Positions 15,455 through 15,472 of a stretch of DNA of 15,472 bases are shown in pieces (positions within the stretch are counted from its first letter, which is position 1; each line of letters begins with the position of its first letter). Both the position numbers and the translations under genes were made by a program. Source of the stretch: JAFDZV01 sp966128725 (GTDB taxonomy: Bacteria; Bacteroidota; Ignavibacteria; OLB7); the NCBI GenBank assembly GCA_966128725.1, contig CBHYLN010000129.1:1-15472 (forward strand). The letters run 5' to 3'. A model generated the notes under the pieces. It was not told where the DNA came from. It saw only the letters and a program-made list of their open reading frames with translations, and searched no databases.

Positions 15455-15472
15455 ATGCTTGAAGGGAAATTC
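15455..15472 (+). CDS. Possible 5' end of a gene cut by the window edge
   Basis: An ATG at 15455 opens a frame reading MLEGKF to the end of the window, 20 bp after the candidate promoter box. Only six codons are visible, so this is a positional guess. A GGAG at 15437-15440 is about 14 bp from the ATG, too far for a good ribosome binding site. Confidence 0.3.

Larger units (their letters stand above)
15080..15472. other. Gene-free 393-bp region with repeats and palindrome
   Basis: No frame in this stretch looks like a real protein. From left to right it holds the terminator-like hairpin (15105-15129), two tandem 14-bp repeats (15163-15190), an 18-bp palindrome (15202-15219), a GCCGCG/CGCGGC hairpin (15328-15342) and a possible promoter and start codon near the right edge. 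The patch around 15140-15200 is noticeably AT-richer than the coding regions. I see no tRNA or recognisable structural RNA. Confidence 0.6.

Noticed and set aside
1..15472. CRISPR array, tRNA/rRNA, transposase, integrase or toxin-antitoxin genes
   Set aside because: I looked for regularly spaced repeats, RNA gene landmarks and mobile-element protein motifs and found none.

Overview
This 15.5 kb window is a GC-rich stretch of a bacterial chromosome. It is dominated by large secreted or outer-membrane proteins, with a few housekeeping genes among them. Four observations point to the Bacteroidota/Chlorobiota superphylum, perhaps a GC-rich Ignavibacteria- or Kapabacteria-like lineage: C-terminal domains of the type IX secretion (T9SS) / FlgD-like class on two giant exported proteins; a SusD-era-style surface lipoprotein built of DUF4397-like modules; start codons that almost all lack a Shine-Dalgarno sequence; and promoter pieces resembling the Bacteroidota TAnnTTTG element. 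The lineage is inferred from these features and not from a marker gene.

Layout. 1-3519 (+): the 3' part of a subtilisin-like (S8) protease with FG-GAP/VCBS, fibronectin III, Ig-like and FlgD-like C-terminal domains; it faces a minus-strand block. 7537 down to 3580 (-): rsmB (16S rRNA m5C methyltransferase), then a lipoprotein of about six DUF4397-like modules, then an overlapping ICMT/PEMT-type membrane methyltransferase. A 227-bp divergent region separates this block from 7765-12444 (+), a probable two-gene operon: a 276-aa outer-membrane beta-barrel and a 1263-aa exported protein with five Ig-like repeats, a cohesin-like region and a T9SS-type tail. A strong hairpin terminator ends it at 12485-12521. 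Next on the plus strand come a CoA-binding-domain protein (12580-12981), a 99-aa protein of unknown function (13194-13493) with its own candidate promoter and terminator, and a 481-aa outer-membrane barrel protein (13634-15079). The last 393 bases appear gene-free apart from a possible gene start at 15455. They hold a terminator-like hairpin, a tandem 14-bp repeat and an 18-bp perfect palindrome.

How the genes work together: the large proteins appear to be cell-surface or secreted factors, with barrel proteins and a lipoprotein in the outer membrane. RsmB and the CoA-binding protein are conserved cytosolic proteins with no evident functional tie to the surface genes. I found no CRISPR array, tRNA, rRNA, insertion sequence or phage gene, and no clear candidate for a wholly new defence or mobile system. 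The most unusual items are the modular lipoprotein coupled to a membrane methyltransferase, the barrel-plus-giant-cargo operon, and the structured intergenic region at the right end.
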